Source: VAZQ01 sp963756715
GTDB taxonomy: Bacteria > Pseudomonadota > Alphaproteobacteria > Rhizobiales > Xanthobacteraceae
Direction: 5' to 3'
Assembly: GCA_963756715.1 (NCBI GenBank)
Contig: CAVWOV010000007.1
Location: 1-64,000 of the forward strand
Length of the DNA: 64,000 nucleotides
Below the pieces are notes generated by a model. The model saw only the letters and a program-made list of their open reading frames with translations, did no database searches and had not been told where the DNA came from. Below, one piece after another: positions 9,889 through 19,452 of the stretch (the first letter of the stretch is position 1; every line of letters begins with the position of its first letter). Both the position numbers and the translations under genes were made by a program.

Positions 9889-10761
9889 GTGCAGGTCAAG
9901 CTCCCAGTGCCGGCAAAGGTGGTTAGTTGCGCGCTGGCGTTTGCATCGCCGAGCGCCCCACTCCACCCTAAGTCCGACCGCCCGCAAAGTCACTGTGCCT
10001 TGACGCCGGACCTTCGCCCGGCGCGGCAGTTCGGCCTTGAAGTACGCGGCAAGCTCGTCCGCTGTGGTGGTCTCAGGGTCGAAGCCGCGAGCGTATTGAG
10101 GCGCGCCCGCACGGGGTGCCGCGACCACTGCAGAGATTCTTTTCCGATCACGGTCGCGATCTCCTTTGGCGTCCCGTCTATGAAAATAATCCTTGACTTG
10201 CGCCATAAGGAATATATCCACATCGCCGTCCTGCTCGCTGAGGGGCGCCCGTCCGGAGGCGTTCGGCGGATGGAGCAGGATGCGGTGCCCGCGGGCTGAT
10301 ACGCAATCAGCACTCGGGCGGCTTCGGGGCTCCGCCCGGCAGGCCACTACGAGCCGCCCGCGAGGAGCTCGCTGACGGAGAGGCGAATGCCTCCCGCAAA
10401 GCGCGGCCCGGAGCCGAGTGACCGTCCAGAGCGGGCGGGAGCGAAACCGCGGTGGAGCGCCGGGCGGCGAGCGTCCCTCACCAGGGGCGCCTGCGTCGCA
10501 AGGCGCAGAGTTGGTGCGCCGACCGGCGCTCCATCTCCCCTCGCTGCGCATGCCGGGCTCGCCCGGTGCGCGAAAAGGAGGGGAACGTCTCAAGCCTCGG
10601 ACGCTCACGCGCCGCGAGCACGATGGCGATTGCCACGTAAATCTCAGTGCGGATCGAAACAAGCAGCCCGGACATGAGAACCGAAATCAGGGGCGACGCG
10701 CCGCAAGGTTCGATCGCGTGTATATTGCTCGCGCGAAATCAATCCCGAGCAGGAGGCACTC
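9889..10761. other. 873-bp GC-rich stretch with no gene I can support
   Basis: Several frames are open here only because GC is very high. Around 10010-10220 on the minus strand two overlapping frames carry protein-like pieces (for example ETTTADELAAYFKAELPRR in one and IDGTPKEIATVIGKE in the other). They might be a small decayed or frameshifted gene, but no family is recognised. The block 10300-10600 is rich in short G/C repeats and reads as non-coding on both strands. The promoter of the bicupin gene must be at the right end, where TATATT lies at about 10721 and AGGAGG precedes the start. Confidence 0.4.
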
Positions 10762-11868
10762 GTGTTTTCTTTGACGATCCCGATCAGTTCCGAAGGCGGC
10801 GACGACAGTTTCCAGAACAACGTCCCGGACCCCGTCACGTCTGGCAACGAGCTGCCGACCTTCAAGTTCGAGCTGGAGAAATCCACCGGCAAAGTGATCG
10901 GCAACAGCTACGGCAAGGAGGCGACCGTCGCCCAGTTGCCGATCTCCAAGGGCATCGCCGGCGTGTCCATGCGCATGGAGCCCGGGGTGATGCGCGAACT
11001 GCACTGGCACGCCACCGCAGCCGAATGGGCGTTCGTCACCGAGGGCCGGGTGCGCACGACCGTCATCGACCCGCAGGGCTGCTCCGAGACCAACGACTTC
11101 GAGCCGGGCGACATCTGGTATTTCCCGCGCGGCCATGGCCACGTCATCGAGACGCTCGGCGACAAGCCGTGCCATTTCATCCTGGTGTTCGACAACGGCT
11201 ATTTCTCCGAGTTCGGCACCTTCAGCATCACCGACTGGCTCGGCCATGCGCCGAAGGACCTGCTCGCGAAGAATTTCGGGCTGCCGGCCGCGACCTTCGA
11301 CAGCTTTCCGAAGGAGGAGGTCTACTTCGCCAAGGGCAAGATTCCGCCCGCGGTCCCTGTGCCACCGCTGCAAGGCTGGAAGCAGCCGCCGCTGTCACAC
11401 AAGTACAGCCTGCTGTCGCAGAAGCCCTACGAGACCTTCAAGGGCGGCATCGAATGGCGCGCCGACGGTTCGCAGTTTCCCATATCCACGACCATGACGG
11501 GCGTGGTGCTCGAGATGGAGCCCGGCGCGCTGCGCGAACTGCATTGGCATCCCAATGCGTCCGAGTGGCAGTACGTGCTGAGCGGAAAATTCAACGTCAC
11601 GCTGTTCGGCTCGAAGGGGCGCTGGCGCGAAGAGACGCTCGGCCAGGGCGACGTCGGCTACATCCCGCAGGGGTTCGGCCACTCGATCGAGAATATCAGC
11701 GGCGAGAAGGCGCGCATCCTGATCGTGTTCAACAGCGGCCACTACCAGACGATCGACGTGTCTCAGTGGCTCGCCGGCAACCCGGCCAATATCCTGGCGA
11801 CGAACTTCGCCCAGGATGCTTCGGTATTTGAAAAGTTTCCGCGCCGGGATGTCTTTCTGACGAAGTAA
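10762..11868 (+). CDS. oxdC: Bicupin oxalate decarboxylase-like protein
   Basis: 368 aa with two cupin domains (~residues 45-190 and ~225-365). Each keeps the Mn-binding set: ELHWHATAAEW with GHGH in the first, ELHWHPNASEW with GFGH in the second. OxdC converts oxalate to formate and CO2. The catalytic lid SENST of Bacillus OxdC corresponds here to SEFGT before FSITDWLGHAP, so the glutamate is kept while the rest of the lid differs. No signal peptide is obvious. A GTG start follows AGGAGG. It is monocistronic, with convergent gene 39 bases downstream. Decarboxylase is favoured over oxidase because the lid Glu is present, but this needs assay. Confidence 0.85.
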   Translation: MFSLTIPISSEGGDDSFQNNVPDPVTSGNELPTFKFELEKSTGKVIGNSYGKEATVAQLPISKGIAGVSMRMEPGVMRELHWHATAAEWAFVTEGRVRTTVIDPQGCSETNDFEPGDIWYFPRGHGHVIETLGDKPCHFILVFDNGYFSEFGTFSITDWLGHAPKDLLAKNFGLPAATFDSFPKEEVYFAKGKIPPAVPVPPLQGWKQPPLSHKYSLLSQKPYETFKGGIEWRADGSQFPISTTMTGVVLEMEPGALRELHWHPNASEWQYVLSGKFNVTLFGSKGRWREETLGQGDVGYIPQGFGHSIENISGEKARILIVFNSGHYQTIDVSQWLAGNPANILATNFAQDASVFEKFPRRDVFLTK

Positions 11869-11907
11869 GTTGCGGCTGCCGTGGTGGTGCGCGGAGACCG
11901 CGATGGC

Positions 11908-13374
11908 TCAGCTCTCGCGCGCCGGGGCGCGGAGGCTCAAGCCGATTTGCGCTGTCTCGGCTCGGTCGCGATCGATGAATGCCACCAGCTCCTTGGTCTG
12001 GTCGGTGAGAAGCTGCAGTTTGCCGGTGTCGAGCGGCTCGCTCAGCGACTGCAGCAGGAAGGTGTCGGCACCCTCCGCGAAGGCCGGTCCAAGCCCGCAG
12101 AAGAAGAAACCAAGACCGCGGGCGGCGTCCGTCATGAGCGGAAGACCGGGATCGCCGACCGGTGCGGAGAGTTGCACCGAGCTGGCGCCGAGCGCCCGCA
12201 CGTCGCGCAATGCCTGTCCAAGCTCGATAGCGGCGTTCGAGCCGATCCGCTCGAAGTGGATCAGCCCGTAGCCGCGGTCGTTGACCTTAATGCTGGTCTG
12301 CGATGGCCCGACGGCCGCGTTGGCCGGATCGGCGACCGACACGCTGACGCCGAGGCTCGCGTAGATCTTGAGCAGCATGTCGCGATAAGGCGCGGGGGCG
12401 TGGATCGTCCGCGCGGCGGGTGGCTGCACGAAGCGGAAGGTTCGCAAATAGCTCTGGCGCTGTCCGGCCGTGGGGCAGGGGATCCCTTTGGGCCGGAAGC
12501 TTTCCGGATTGGCGCCGAGCAGCACGGCGCAAATCGGCATGCCGGCGCGCTCGTCGTTACGCTGCGAGAACGTGTGGATGGTGAGCGGCTCGGCGTAGAT
12601 GCCATGCAGGCCGCGCTTGGGTGCTTCCTCGGAAAGCCGCTCGGTCATGCGTTCGAGCAGGTGATGGCCGCGGTAGGCCGAAAGGACGACCGCCTCGCCG
12701 CGTTCCGCCACCACGGCTCCGGGCTCGCGCTCAAGCGCGACATGGCCGATGACCTGGCCGTCGCCGTCGCGCGCCACCGCCGGGAGAAGCTCGCCGCGCT
12801 CGACCTTGTCCCAGTAGCGGTGGGTCGAGAACACCTCGGAGTGCACATAGTGATGGCCGTAGACTTCGAGAAAGCAGCGGGCGATCGCCGCCGCATCGCA
12901 TTTCTGCGGCAGGTCGACGAGATAATTCGGCGTTGCCGCGGTGACGGCCGGAGCGGCGGGCGCCGCTTCGATTGCGATTGGCGGTGGCTCGTTGTTTCCG
13001 GTCAGGCTGCGGTGCAGGCTGACCTCCCATCCGTCGATGCCATGTTCGTGACAGGAGATGCCGGCGTCGCGCCCGATGCGGCCGGCAAGGGCCGCCGCGA
13101 CGGTCGAGAAGCGGGAATGTCCCGGCAGCAATATCCGCGCCCTGACGTCGCGGTGCGAGCACGAAAGAGCAATACGGGCGCGTTCGTGTCCCGATCCCAA
13201 GGTACAAAGCGCGAGCCATGCCTGGGCAGTGTCTTCAGCGAGCCGGCTCGCGACGGACATCGCCACGTCCTCGGCAAGCGACGCCTCACGGACGAAGGCG
13301 CGCACGAGTTCGCTGCGTGCGGGCTCAAGCATCACGCGCAACTCGGAGGACCGCGGAACAGAGGGCGATTTCAC
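11908..13374 (-). CDS. GNAT acetyltransferase-like protein with N-terminal ATPase-like domain
   Basis: 488 aa of unknown role. Residues ~1-125 resemble the RsbW/HATPase-type anti-sigma fold (ASLAEDVAMSVASRLAEDTAQ, then ISCHEHGIDGWEVSLHR). Residues ~150-290 look like a GNAT domain (CFLEVYGHHYVHSEVF, IGHVALEREPGAVVAERGEA, then SAYRGHHLLERMTERL as the acetyl-CoA loop). The C-terminal ~200 residues are a second acyltransferase-like half (VNDRGYGLIHFERI). GTG start at 13374. It is transcribed alone, with 127 bases to the upstream amidohydrolase stop. Assignment rests on fold-level resemblance only. Confidence 0.6.
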   Translation of the reverse strand: MKSPSVPRSSELRVMLEPARSELVRAFVREASLAEDVAMSVASRLAEDTAQAWLALCTLGSGHERARIALSCSHRDVRARILLPGHSRFSTVAAALAGRIGRDAGISCHEHGIDGWEVSLHRSLTGNNEPPPIAIEAAPAAPAVTAATPNYLVDLPQKCDAAAIARCFLEVYGHHYVHSEVFSTHRYWDKVERGELLPAVARDGDGQVIGHVALEREPGAVVAERGEAVVLSAYRGHHLLERMTERLSEEAPKRGLHGIYAEPLTIHTFSQRNDERAGMPICAVLLGANPESFRPKGIPCPTAGQRQSYLRTFRFVQPPAARTIHAPAPYRDMLLKIYASLGVSVSVADPANAAVGPSQTSIKVNDRGYGLIHFERIGSNAAIELGQALRDVRALGASSVQLSAPVGDPGLPLMTDAARGLGFFFCGLGPAFAEGADTFLLQSLSEPLDTGKLQLLTDQTKELVAFIDRDRAETAQIGLSLRAPARES

Positions 13375-13501
13375 GATGCGGACAGGTCCGGTTGGTCGAA
13401 GAGGGCCGTACAGCGGCCTATTCTACGACGGGGTCCTGAACGAAATCTGACCTGAGGGGGCCGGAGCGACAAGTCAGTTGCCGGGCGTGGCTCTCCGGAA
13501 G

Positions 13502-15177
13502 CTATGGAGCAGAATGGACGATCCGTCCGCCCACCATCGTCATGCGGCATTTGATGTCGCGCAGTCGGCCGGGAGGAACGTCGGCCGGATCGTCCGATAA
13601 GACCGCGATGTCTGCGGCAAAGCCAGGGCGGATCGGTCCTTTCCAGGTCTCGTCGAACGTGAGGATGGCGCCAGCCACGGTAAAGAGCCGCAGCGCGGCG
13701 TGCGCATCGAGGCATTGCCGTGGTCCGATGACGCGGCCGGTGGTTCGCTCGTTCCTCGCCACCGTCACCCACAACGTAAAGAGCGGATCGTACGGAATGT
13801 TGTCGGTCGCAATAGCCAGCGGCAAGCCAAGATCGAGCATGTGTTGGTGTGGGACCACCATGTCGCCGCCGTCCGGTTCGGCGAGATAGGCCCGTCCGCC
13901 TTTCCAAATGACATAGGTGGGGATGGTGGTGACCAGGAGGCCGAGCCGCTTCAGCGCGCGCAGATCATCGATGCGCGCCCGCGCGACATGTTCAATCACC
14001 CAGCGGCGGCCGGCGAGTGGAAACCGTTCGTTGACCGCTTCGAGGATCGGCACGATTTGGTGCAATTGATCCGCAACAATGGTGTGCAGTCGAAGATCGT
14101 TCTCAGCAGCGAGGAAGCAGATCTCGCGAAATTCGTCCGGCCGGTGCGCCTGCTCCACGAATCCGGACCAGCCGGTGTCGGGCAGATTGGCGCGGGCAAC
14201 CGCTGCGACCGTCGGGTCGCCGCCATAAGCGACGTGAATTCCGGAAATCCGCAGCCAGGGATCGCCGATCCCCTGCCCACGGGCATAGGCCAGCCAGTCG
14301 CGCATCGCCTTGCGGGCTTCCGCCACGTCGGCCCAACTCGGGCTCACCACCAGCCCGACCCGGGTAGTGAGCTCTTTGCGCTCCCAAAGCTGCCGGTAGA
14401 CCGCGATGGTCTCGGGCGCCGACCCGTGGCCTTCATAGATGCTCGTCGTCCCGCAAGCGTTGTAGAGCTGCATCGAGCGCCGCACGCCCTCGATGCGCTC
14501 CGCGAACTGAAAGCGTGGCACCGCGGGCAGGAGGTCGAACTCGACGGTCGGCCGCGTATTGTGCTCGACGATCTGGCCGGTCGGCTCGCGCGTCACCGGA
14601 TCGCAGATAAGGTCGACGCCGGCGCAGCGCGGACAGCTTGCGGCGGTGATCCGGTTGAGCGCCATCGCGCGGGAATTGAGTGCGGTGCGTCCGGGTGGAT
14701 GTCCCCAGTTGCCGAACAGCGCCGGGACATAGACCGGATTGTCCGGCGCCGCGGCGTCGAGCTCTTCGCGCGTCGGCATCCGTCTTTCGGAGATCGTCTC
14801 GATGGCCTCGAAGTAGTGCGGCGGCTCGCCTACCGGCATCGTTACGATCCAGTCGCCCGCCTGCGCCTTCGACGCTGCGGCGCTGACGCGCGCGAGGATA
14901 TCACTAACCGACTTGGCGCCGGCGAGAGACAGCCGCTGCTGCTTGAGGCCCTCGCGCTCCATGTGCGCATGGGCGTCGTTGAAGCCAGGGATAACGCAGG
15001 CGCCGTCAACGTCGATCAACCTTGTCTCCGGACCGCGCCAGGTCTCTCCATGATTCCCGAATCGCCAACCGCGACGATCCATTCGCCTTTGATTGCGACA
15101 GCCTGGGCTCGCGCGCATGCCGCATCGAATGTCAGCACACGACCGTTGGTCAGAATGACGTCGGCGGGAGCGTTCAT
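13502..15177 (-). CDS. Amidohydrolase family 3 protein (YtcJ-like), frameshifted near the 5' end
   Basis: Metal-dependent hydrolase of ~558 aa after correction. The gene should begin at the ATG of 15177 (MNAPADVILTNGRVLTFD, the typical small beta-sandwich start). At about 15055 the frame is lost by one missing base, and the rest continues in another frame from NHGETWRGPETR. Later landmarks are the metal motif FNDAHAHME, HTIVADQLHQI, and the TDNIPYDPLFTLWVTVARN loop typical of the family. These enzymes cleave amide or cyclic amide bonds; the substrate is unknown. It starts four bases after the permease stop, so it is the last gene of an ABC-importer operon, which suggests that its substrate is the imported compound. 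Confidence 0.75.
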
Positions 15178-15181
15178 CGTA

Positions 15182-16053
15182 TTAGCTCGCGGTCGTGTAC
15201 CAGGGGAACAGGCGGTGCGCGAGCAGCACGAACAGCCGGTCGAAGATGAAGCCGAGTGTTCCGAGCAGGAGCAATCCGATGAACATGATGTCGACGCGGA
15301 ACAGTTGGTGCCCCATGGACATCATGTAGGCGACGCCGGAGGTCGCGCCGGACAGCTCTGCAGCGACCAGCACGATGAGTGAGATTGCCATGGCTTGGCG
15401 CAGCCCGGCCAGTATGAAGGGCAGTGACGCCGGCAGGATCACCCACAGCATCGTCGCAATTCTTCCGGCGCCGAGGCAAGCCGCTGACCTGAGATAGACG
15501 ATATGCACGTCGCGCACGCCGATGAAGGTGGCAATCCAGATCGGAAAGAATGCTCCGGTCGCCACCAGCGCGATCTTGGCGGTCTCGCCGATACCGAACG
15601 ACAACACCGAAAGCGGCACCAGCGCGATCACCGGGACGGCGCGGAAGCCGTGCAGCAGCGGTTCACTCAGATGCTGGAGCACCCGCAGGCGCGCCGTGAG
15701 AACGCCGGCTGCAATGCCGAGCACCGCGGCAATGAGGAATCCGGCGCCGGCCCGGCCAACGCTGACCATGATGTTGTTTGCGATTTCACCGGACGCGATC
15801 ATCGGCCAGAGCGTGTCGATAACCTGCGACGGCGGTGGAAACAGCACGGTGTTAATCCACGGTACCAAGCGGGGCACCGCCTCCCAGAGGCCCAGGAAGC
15901 ACACAACACCAAGCAGGTTGAGCGCCACCCGCAGCACGATTTGCCGTCGTTTCTCCGAGCGATGGGCAAGTCGAAACGCAGCTGCGACCTTTGCCCGATG
16001 TTCGGCTGCCGGCAATTCCTTGGAGTCGTCAGTGGCCTTGCGATGTCTGGCAT
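15182..16053 (-). CDS. ABC transporter permease (SsuC/TauC type), frameshifted near the start
   Basis: Inner-membrane permease of ~290 aa with six predicted spans and the EAA-loop region (AACLGAGRIATMLWVILPAS). The natural start is ATG 16053, three bases after the ATPase stop and behind GGAG, reading MPDIAR. One missing base at about 16036 then throws the frame, and the conserved permease sequence continues as ATDDSKELPAAEHRAK. From there the frame is intact to 15182. Belongs to the BPD_transp_1 family that works with NMT1/THI5 or SsuA-type binding proteins. Middle gene of a binding protein-ATPase-permease-amidohydrolase operon. Confidence 0.8.
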
Positions 16054-16056
16054 GCC

Positions 16057-16866
16057 TTAAGCTCCAAGCGCGCGCCCAATCTCGCCGTAAAGCGCGCCAA
16101 ACTCGGTGGATGCGCGCAGGCGAGGGTAGGGAAGGGTAATTTGCAACTCGGATTTCACGCTTCCGGGATGGGGGCTCATGACCACAACGCGTTGCCCCAG
16201 GAATGCAGCCTCGTCGACGTTGTGAGTGATGAATACGATGGAGATGCCTGCCTCCTGCCACAACCGCAATAAATCCTCCTGCAAGGTTGCGCGCGTGATG
16301 GCGTCGACGGCGGCGAACGGCTCGTCCATCAGCAGGACCTTCGGTTCATTGACGAGGGCGCGTGCGACAGCCACGCGCTGACGCATCCCGCCGGATAATT
16401 CGTGCGGATAAAGATCGGTGGCGCGATCCAGCCCCACGCGCGCCAGCGCGGCACGGGCACGCTCACGTCGTTCGGTCTTGCGGACGCCGCGCATGCGCAA
16501 GCCGAACTCGACATTCTGGCGCGCCGTCATCCAGGCAAACAGCGCGTATTCCTGGAAGACCACGCCGCGGTCGGGCGCCGGTCGGCGAACCGCCTCGCCG
16601 CGAAAGCGCACTTCCCCCTCGGAGGGCAGCATGAAGCCGGCGATCAGATGCAGCAGCGTCGTCTTTCCGCAGCCTGATGGCCCGATCAGGCAGACGAATT
16701 CGCCGTCCGCGATCCGCAGCGAGACCTGCCATAGCGCCCAGTTTGGCTCTCCGTCACGCGTGGCGAATATCTGCGATACACGATCGATCTCGATCAGATC
16801 GGGCACGTTTTTGGCCTGAGTTTGGACGCAGGCGAGGGGACTTAAGGTGGCCAAAGGCTGGGCCAT
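16057..16866 (-). CDS. ABC transporter ATP-binding protein (SsuB/TauB type)
   Basis: 269 aa cytoplasmic ATPase. Walker A GPSGCGKTTL (~residues 62-71), Q-loop FQEYALFAW, signature LSGGMRQRVAVARAL, Walker B VLLMDEPFAAVD and the switch His in FITHNVDEA are all present. It powers import by the adjacent permease and binding protein. It follows the binding-protein gene by 80 bases and nearly touches the permease start. The type is that of nitrate, sulfonate, taurine or pyrimidine-precursor importers; the substrate is not determinable from this subunit. Confidence 0.9.
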   Translation of the reverse strand: MAQPLATLSPLACVQTQAKNVPDLIEIDRVSQIFATRDGEPNWALWQVSLRIADGEFVCLIGPSGCGKTTLLHLIAGFMLPSEGEVRFRGEAVRRPAPDRGVVFQEYALFAWMTARQNVEFGLRMRGVRKTERRERARAALARVGLDRATDLYPHELSGGMRQRVAVARALVNEPKVLLMDEPFAAVDAITRATLQEDLLRLWQEAGISIVFITHNVDEAAFLGQRVVVMSPHPGSVKSELQITLPYPRLRASTEFGALYGEIGRALGA

Positions 16867-16946
16867 GCGTCACTGCCGCCGCGTTGGCTGGTCCCGGTGG
16901 ATCGCAGTCAGATTAGCGCATTGCCGGAGCGTCGACGACGACTGAA

Positions 16947-17975
16947 TCAAATCGTCACGCGGTCGGCATGCAGGGCCTTGACCGGGCCTTCGTAGACAAG
17001 GCCCCGCAACATTGCACGAAGATCGCCACTGGGCCGCTTGCTCAGGCCGGCGGCAATCGCCCATTCGGCTTGTGCGACGAGATCGTCGATAAACCGTTTA
17101 TCGAAACCGATGCGGAACTCGAAATCCTGCGTTGCTTTGGTGATCTCCTCGGCCGGCGCGCGTACCCGCCCCGCGATCAGCGAAGCCCAGTTTTTGTCGG
17201 ACTGGATGCGCGCCTCGGCATCGAACAGCGATTTGACGGCGGCCGCGATCAACTGGGGCTTTTCCCGCACGACCTTTTCCGAGGTCAGCAGCAGTTGATG
17301 GCTCTGGAAATATTTTTCAAGGCCGGTTTGCGTCATGATGGCCGTCTTGCCGGGCGCTTGCTTCTCGGCAACGATCGCAGCCTGGTTCGTCCACGAAAAT
17401 CCATCGATGTCGCCGCGAACAGTCGCGACGCTCATATCGTTCGGCGACATGTCGATGACCGTCACGTCCTTGATGCTCAGGCCGGCCATTTCGAGGTACT
17501 TGGCAAGCATGTACTGACCGCTGGTCCCGACCCGGGTCGCAATTTTCTTTCCCTTGAGCGAGGCCGGCGTCATGGGATCGATCTTGCTGTCCTTGCGCAC
17601 GACGATCTTCATGTCGCGCGAATACCGGCTGTAGTTGATGAGAACGATCGGCTTCAATCCCTGAAGCGCGGCGAAGATGAACGGCGTGTCGGTCGAGGCG
17701 GAGAAATCGGCCGAGCCGGCAAGCAGTGCCTGCATCGATTCACGGCCGGTCGGAAAATCGAGGACGTTGAGGTCGATACCGGCCTGTTTCCAGGCCCCCA
17801 TCGCTTCAGCGACGAACGTCACCGCCCAGGTGTAACCGGTGCTTCCATACGCCAATGTGCATTTCGACTGTTGTGCGTGCGCGCTACCTACGCCGCCTAT
17901 GGTGGCGGTCGCCGCCATGCCGGACAAAACTGCACGCCGAGTGAGTGAAGGAGGAGCATCGTAAAACTTGGACAT
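16947..17975 (-). CDS. ABC transporter substrate-binding protein (NMT1/THI5-like)
   Basis: 342 aa periplasmic binding protein. The N-terminus has a twin-arginine-like leader (LTRRAVLSG followed by a hydrophobic stretch and AHAQ). The mature part has the SsuA/THI5 fold with FPTGRESMQALLAGSADF near residue 80. I use the ATG at 17975, which directly starts MSKFYDAPPSLTRR; earlier in-frame starts add unrelated residues. It is the first gene of the importer-amidohydrolase operon. This class binds sulfonates, thiamine precursors, nitrate or N-heterocycles; the ligand is unknown. Confidence 0.85.
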   Translation of the reverse strand: MSKFYDAPPSLTRRAVLSGMAATATIGGVGSAHAQQSKCTLAYGSTGYTWAVTFVAEAMGAWKQAGIDLNVLDFPTGRESMQALLAGSADFSASTDTPFIFAALQGLKPIVLINYSRYSRDMKIVVRKDSKIDPMTPASLKGKKIATRVGTSGQYMLAKYLEMAGLSIKDVTVIDMSPNDMSVATVRGDIDGFSWTNQAAIVAEKQAPGKTAIMTQTGLEKYFQSHQLLLTSEKVVREKPQLIAAAVKSLFDAEARIQSDKNWASLIAGRVRAPAEEITKATQDFEFRIGFDKRFIDDLVAQAEWAIAAGLSKRPSGDLRAMLRGLVYEGPVKALHADRVTI

Positions 17976-18071
17976 GAGCAGCCTCGCTGCGAGAGTGTGG
18001 AATGCCCAAAATGGGAGCAACTTTTATGCCATCGCATATCAGCAGGTTGTCGCAGTCGCAGAGCTTTGTTG

Positions 18072-18093
18072 TCGCTACCATTGCGTGTAGCGA
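18072..18093 (-). repeat. Inverted repeat between the FAD protein and the ABC operon
   Basis: Perfect 7-bp arms TCGCTAC / GTAGCGA with an 8-base spacer begin 5 bases after the stop of the FAD-protein gene and end about 97 bases before the binding-protein start. No T-run follows, so it is either a weak terminator or an operator of the importer operon. Confidence 0.45.
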
Positions 18094-18098
18094 TTTGC

Positions 18099-19452
18099 TC
18101 AGATCATTCCTGCGACCTGCTCGGTGATCTTTGCAGCATTGGTGCGTATCCAGGGGACGGCGGTGATCTCCCAGAAGCGGCCGCGGGTGGGCGGTCCCAG
18201 AACGTAGAGCCCATCCTGCATGCGGCCGTCACGATCGAGCAAGCGCTGCGCGGTCGTCGATATCGAGGCCGAGTTGCAACGGACCAGGCCGTGCCATCCC
18301 GGTGGCAAAGAGTTGTTGCACCAAAGGATCGGCGAGACGTTCATAGCGTTCTTCGGGTCCGGCGCAGCCGATGATCCAGTTCACCGCAAGGCAATATGCC
18401 TGCCTGGTACGCTCCGCGATGTTGACCCGGTATCCGGCGGTGGTTGGCTCAGCCCGCAAAAGTCGGCCGGCACGCACGGAAAGAATCCCGTCCGCCTGCA
18501 GCCGCGTCAGCAGGTCGGCAATGTCGGGCGCCAACCGGTGACGGTGGACAAGCCAGAAGGAACGCAGGTGCCGCAGGAATTTCAGGCGTTCATGGTCGCT
18601 GCTTTGCTGCCAGATCGGCTCCACATGAACGCGGAACGCGTCGACTACCGGCTGCCACGGTATTCCCGCCATAGCCGCACGCTTAATTTCGTTGCGTAGC
18701 AATCGCGTCAGGCTGCGCACGGTCGCCGTCTGCAGGTCGAGTTGCTGGAACCCGGCATACGCCATTTGTGGCACGTCGACGCGCGGCAGCAGGCCCTTGC
18801 GGGATATCATGTGAATGCGCCGGCAGACTTCGCGGTTGACCAGATCGAGCACGACATCGACCGCCGTCGCGCCGGACCCAATGAGCAAAACTTCGTCCTG
18901 CGCGGCAATGTTCGCGAGCACGCCCGGACGCCAGACGTCTGCCACATAACGCTCGCTGGCAGGGATCGCGGCGATAGGGGCCGAGGGCGGATTGCCGAGG
19001 CAAAACACGACGGCATCCGCCCTGATGTCCTCGCCGGTCTCCGTCTTGACGCGGTAGCCGCGCTCGTGCGGTTCAACTGCGACAACGGCGCGGGGATGCA
19101 GGTCGACTGTTCCGCCCGCCGCAGCTTCCGCGAGGCCATCGTTCAGATACTCGCCGAAGAGCGCGCGCGGCACAAAGGCATCGGCGTGATCATGTGAGCG
19201 CAGGTGACCACCGCGGTCGAGCCAGTCGATAAATCCGTTGGTATCCTCGTCGCTGCGCCCGCCCATCTTGGTCGCCGGAACATTGACGCGATGCCAGGGC
19301 GCGGTGGCCGAATAGGCAACGCCGCGGCCGAAGCGCCCGTAGCGGTCGAACATCGTGATGTGGCAGCGGTCGCCAAGCCGACCGGCCAGCGCAAGCGCCA
19401 GAAAGGTGCCCGCCGCACCGCCACCCACGATGACAACGTCGATGCGCGGCAT
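18099..19452 (-). CDS. YdhS-like FAD/NAD(P)-binding protein (COG4529), frameshifted near the 3' end
   Basis: Flavoprotein of ~450 aa after correction. The N-terminal FAD Rossmann motif is VVIVGGGAAGTFLALAL, and a second nucleotide-binding motif is EVLLIGSGATAVD (~residue 190). The fold is that of COG4529 (YdhS) and resembles N-hydroxylating monooxygenases. The reading frame is lost by one extra base at about 18250; downstream the family ending LYVLGPPTRGRFWEITAVP continues in another frame to the stop at 18099. Substrate unknown. It abuts the codA-like gene (stop of codA at 19453), so the two are co-transcribed. Confidence 0.75.

Noticed and set aside
9889..10662. Upstream extension of the DUF4105 protein to 607 residues
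   Set aside because: The added part is Arg/Pro/Ser-rich and without domain features, as expected for an accidental GC-rich open frame.
10387..10677. Small plus-strand ORFs in the GC-rich block
   Set aside because: Low-complexity basic translation, no ribosome site, no family resemblance.
15055..15060. Programmed frameshift in the amidohydrolase or permease gene
   Set aside because: No slippery heptamer or downstream structure is evident, and similar breaks occur across many unrelated genes.
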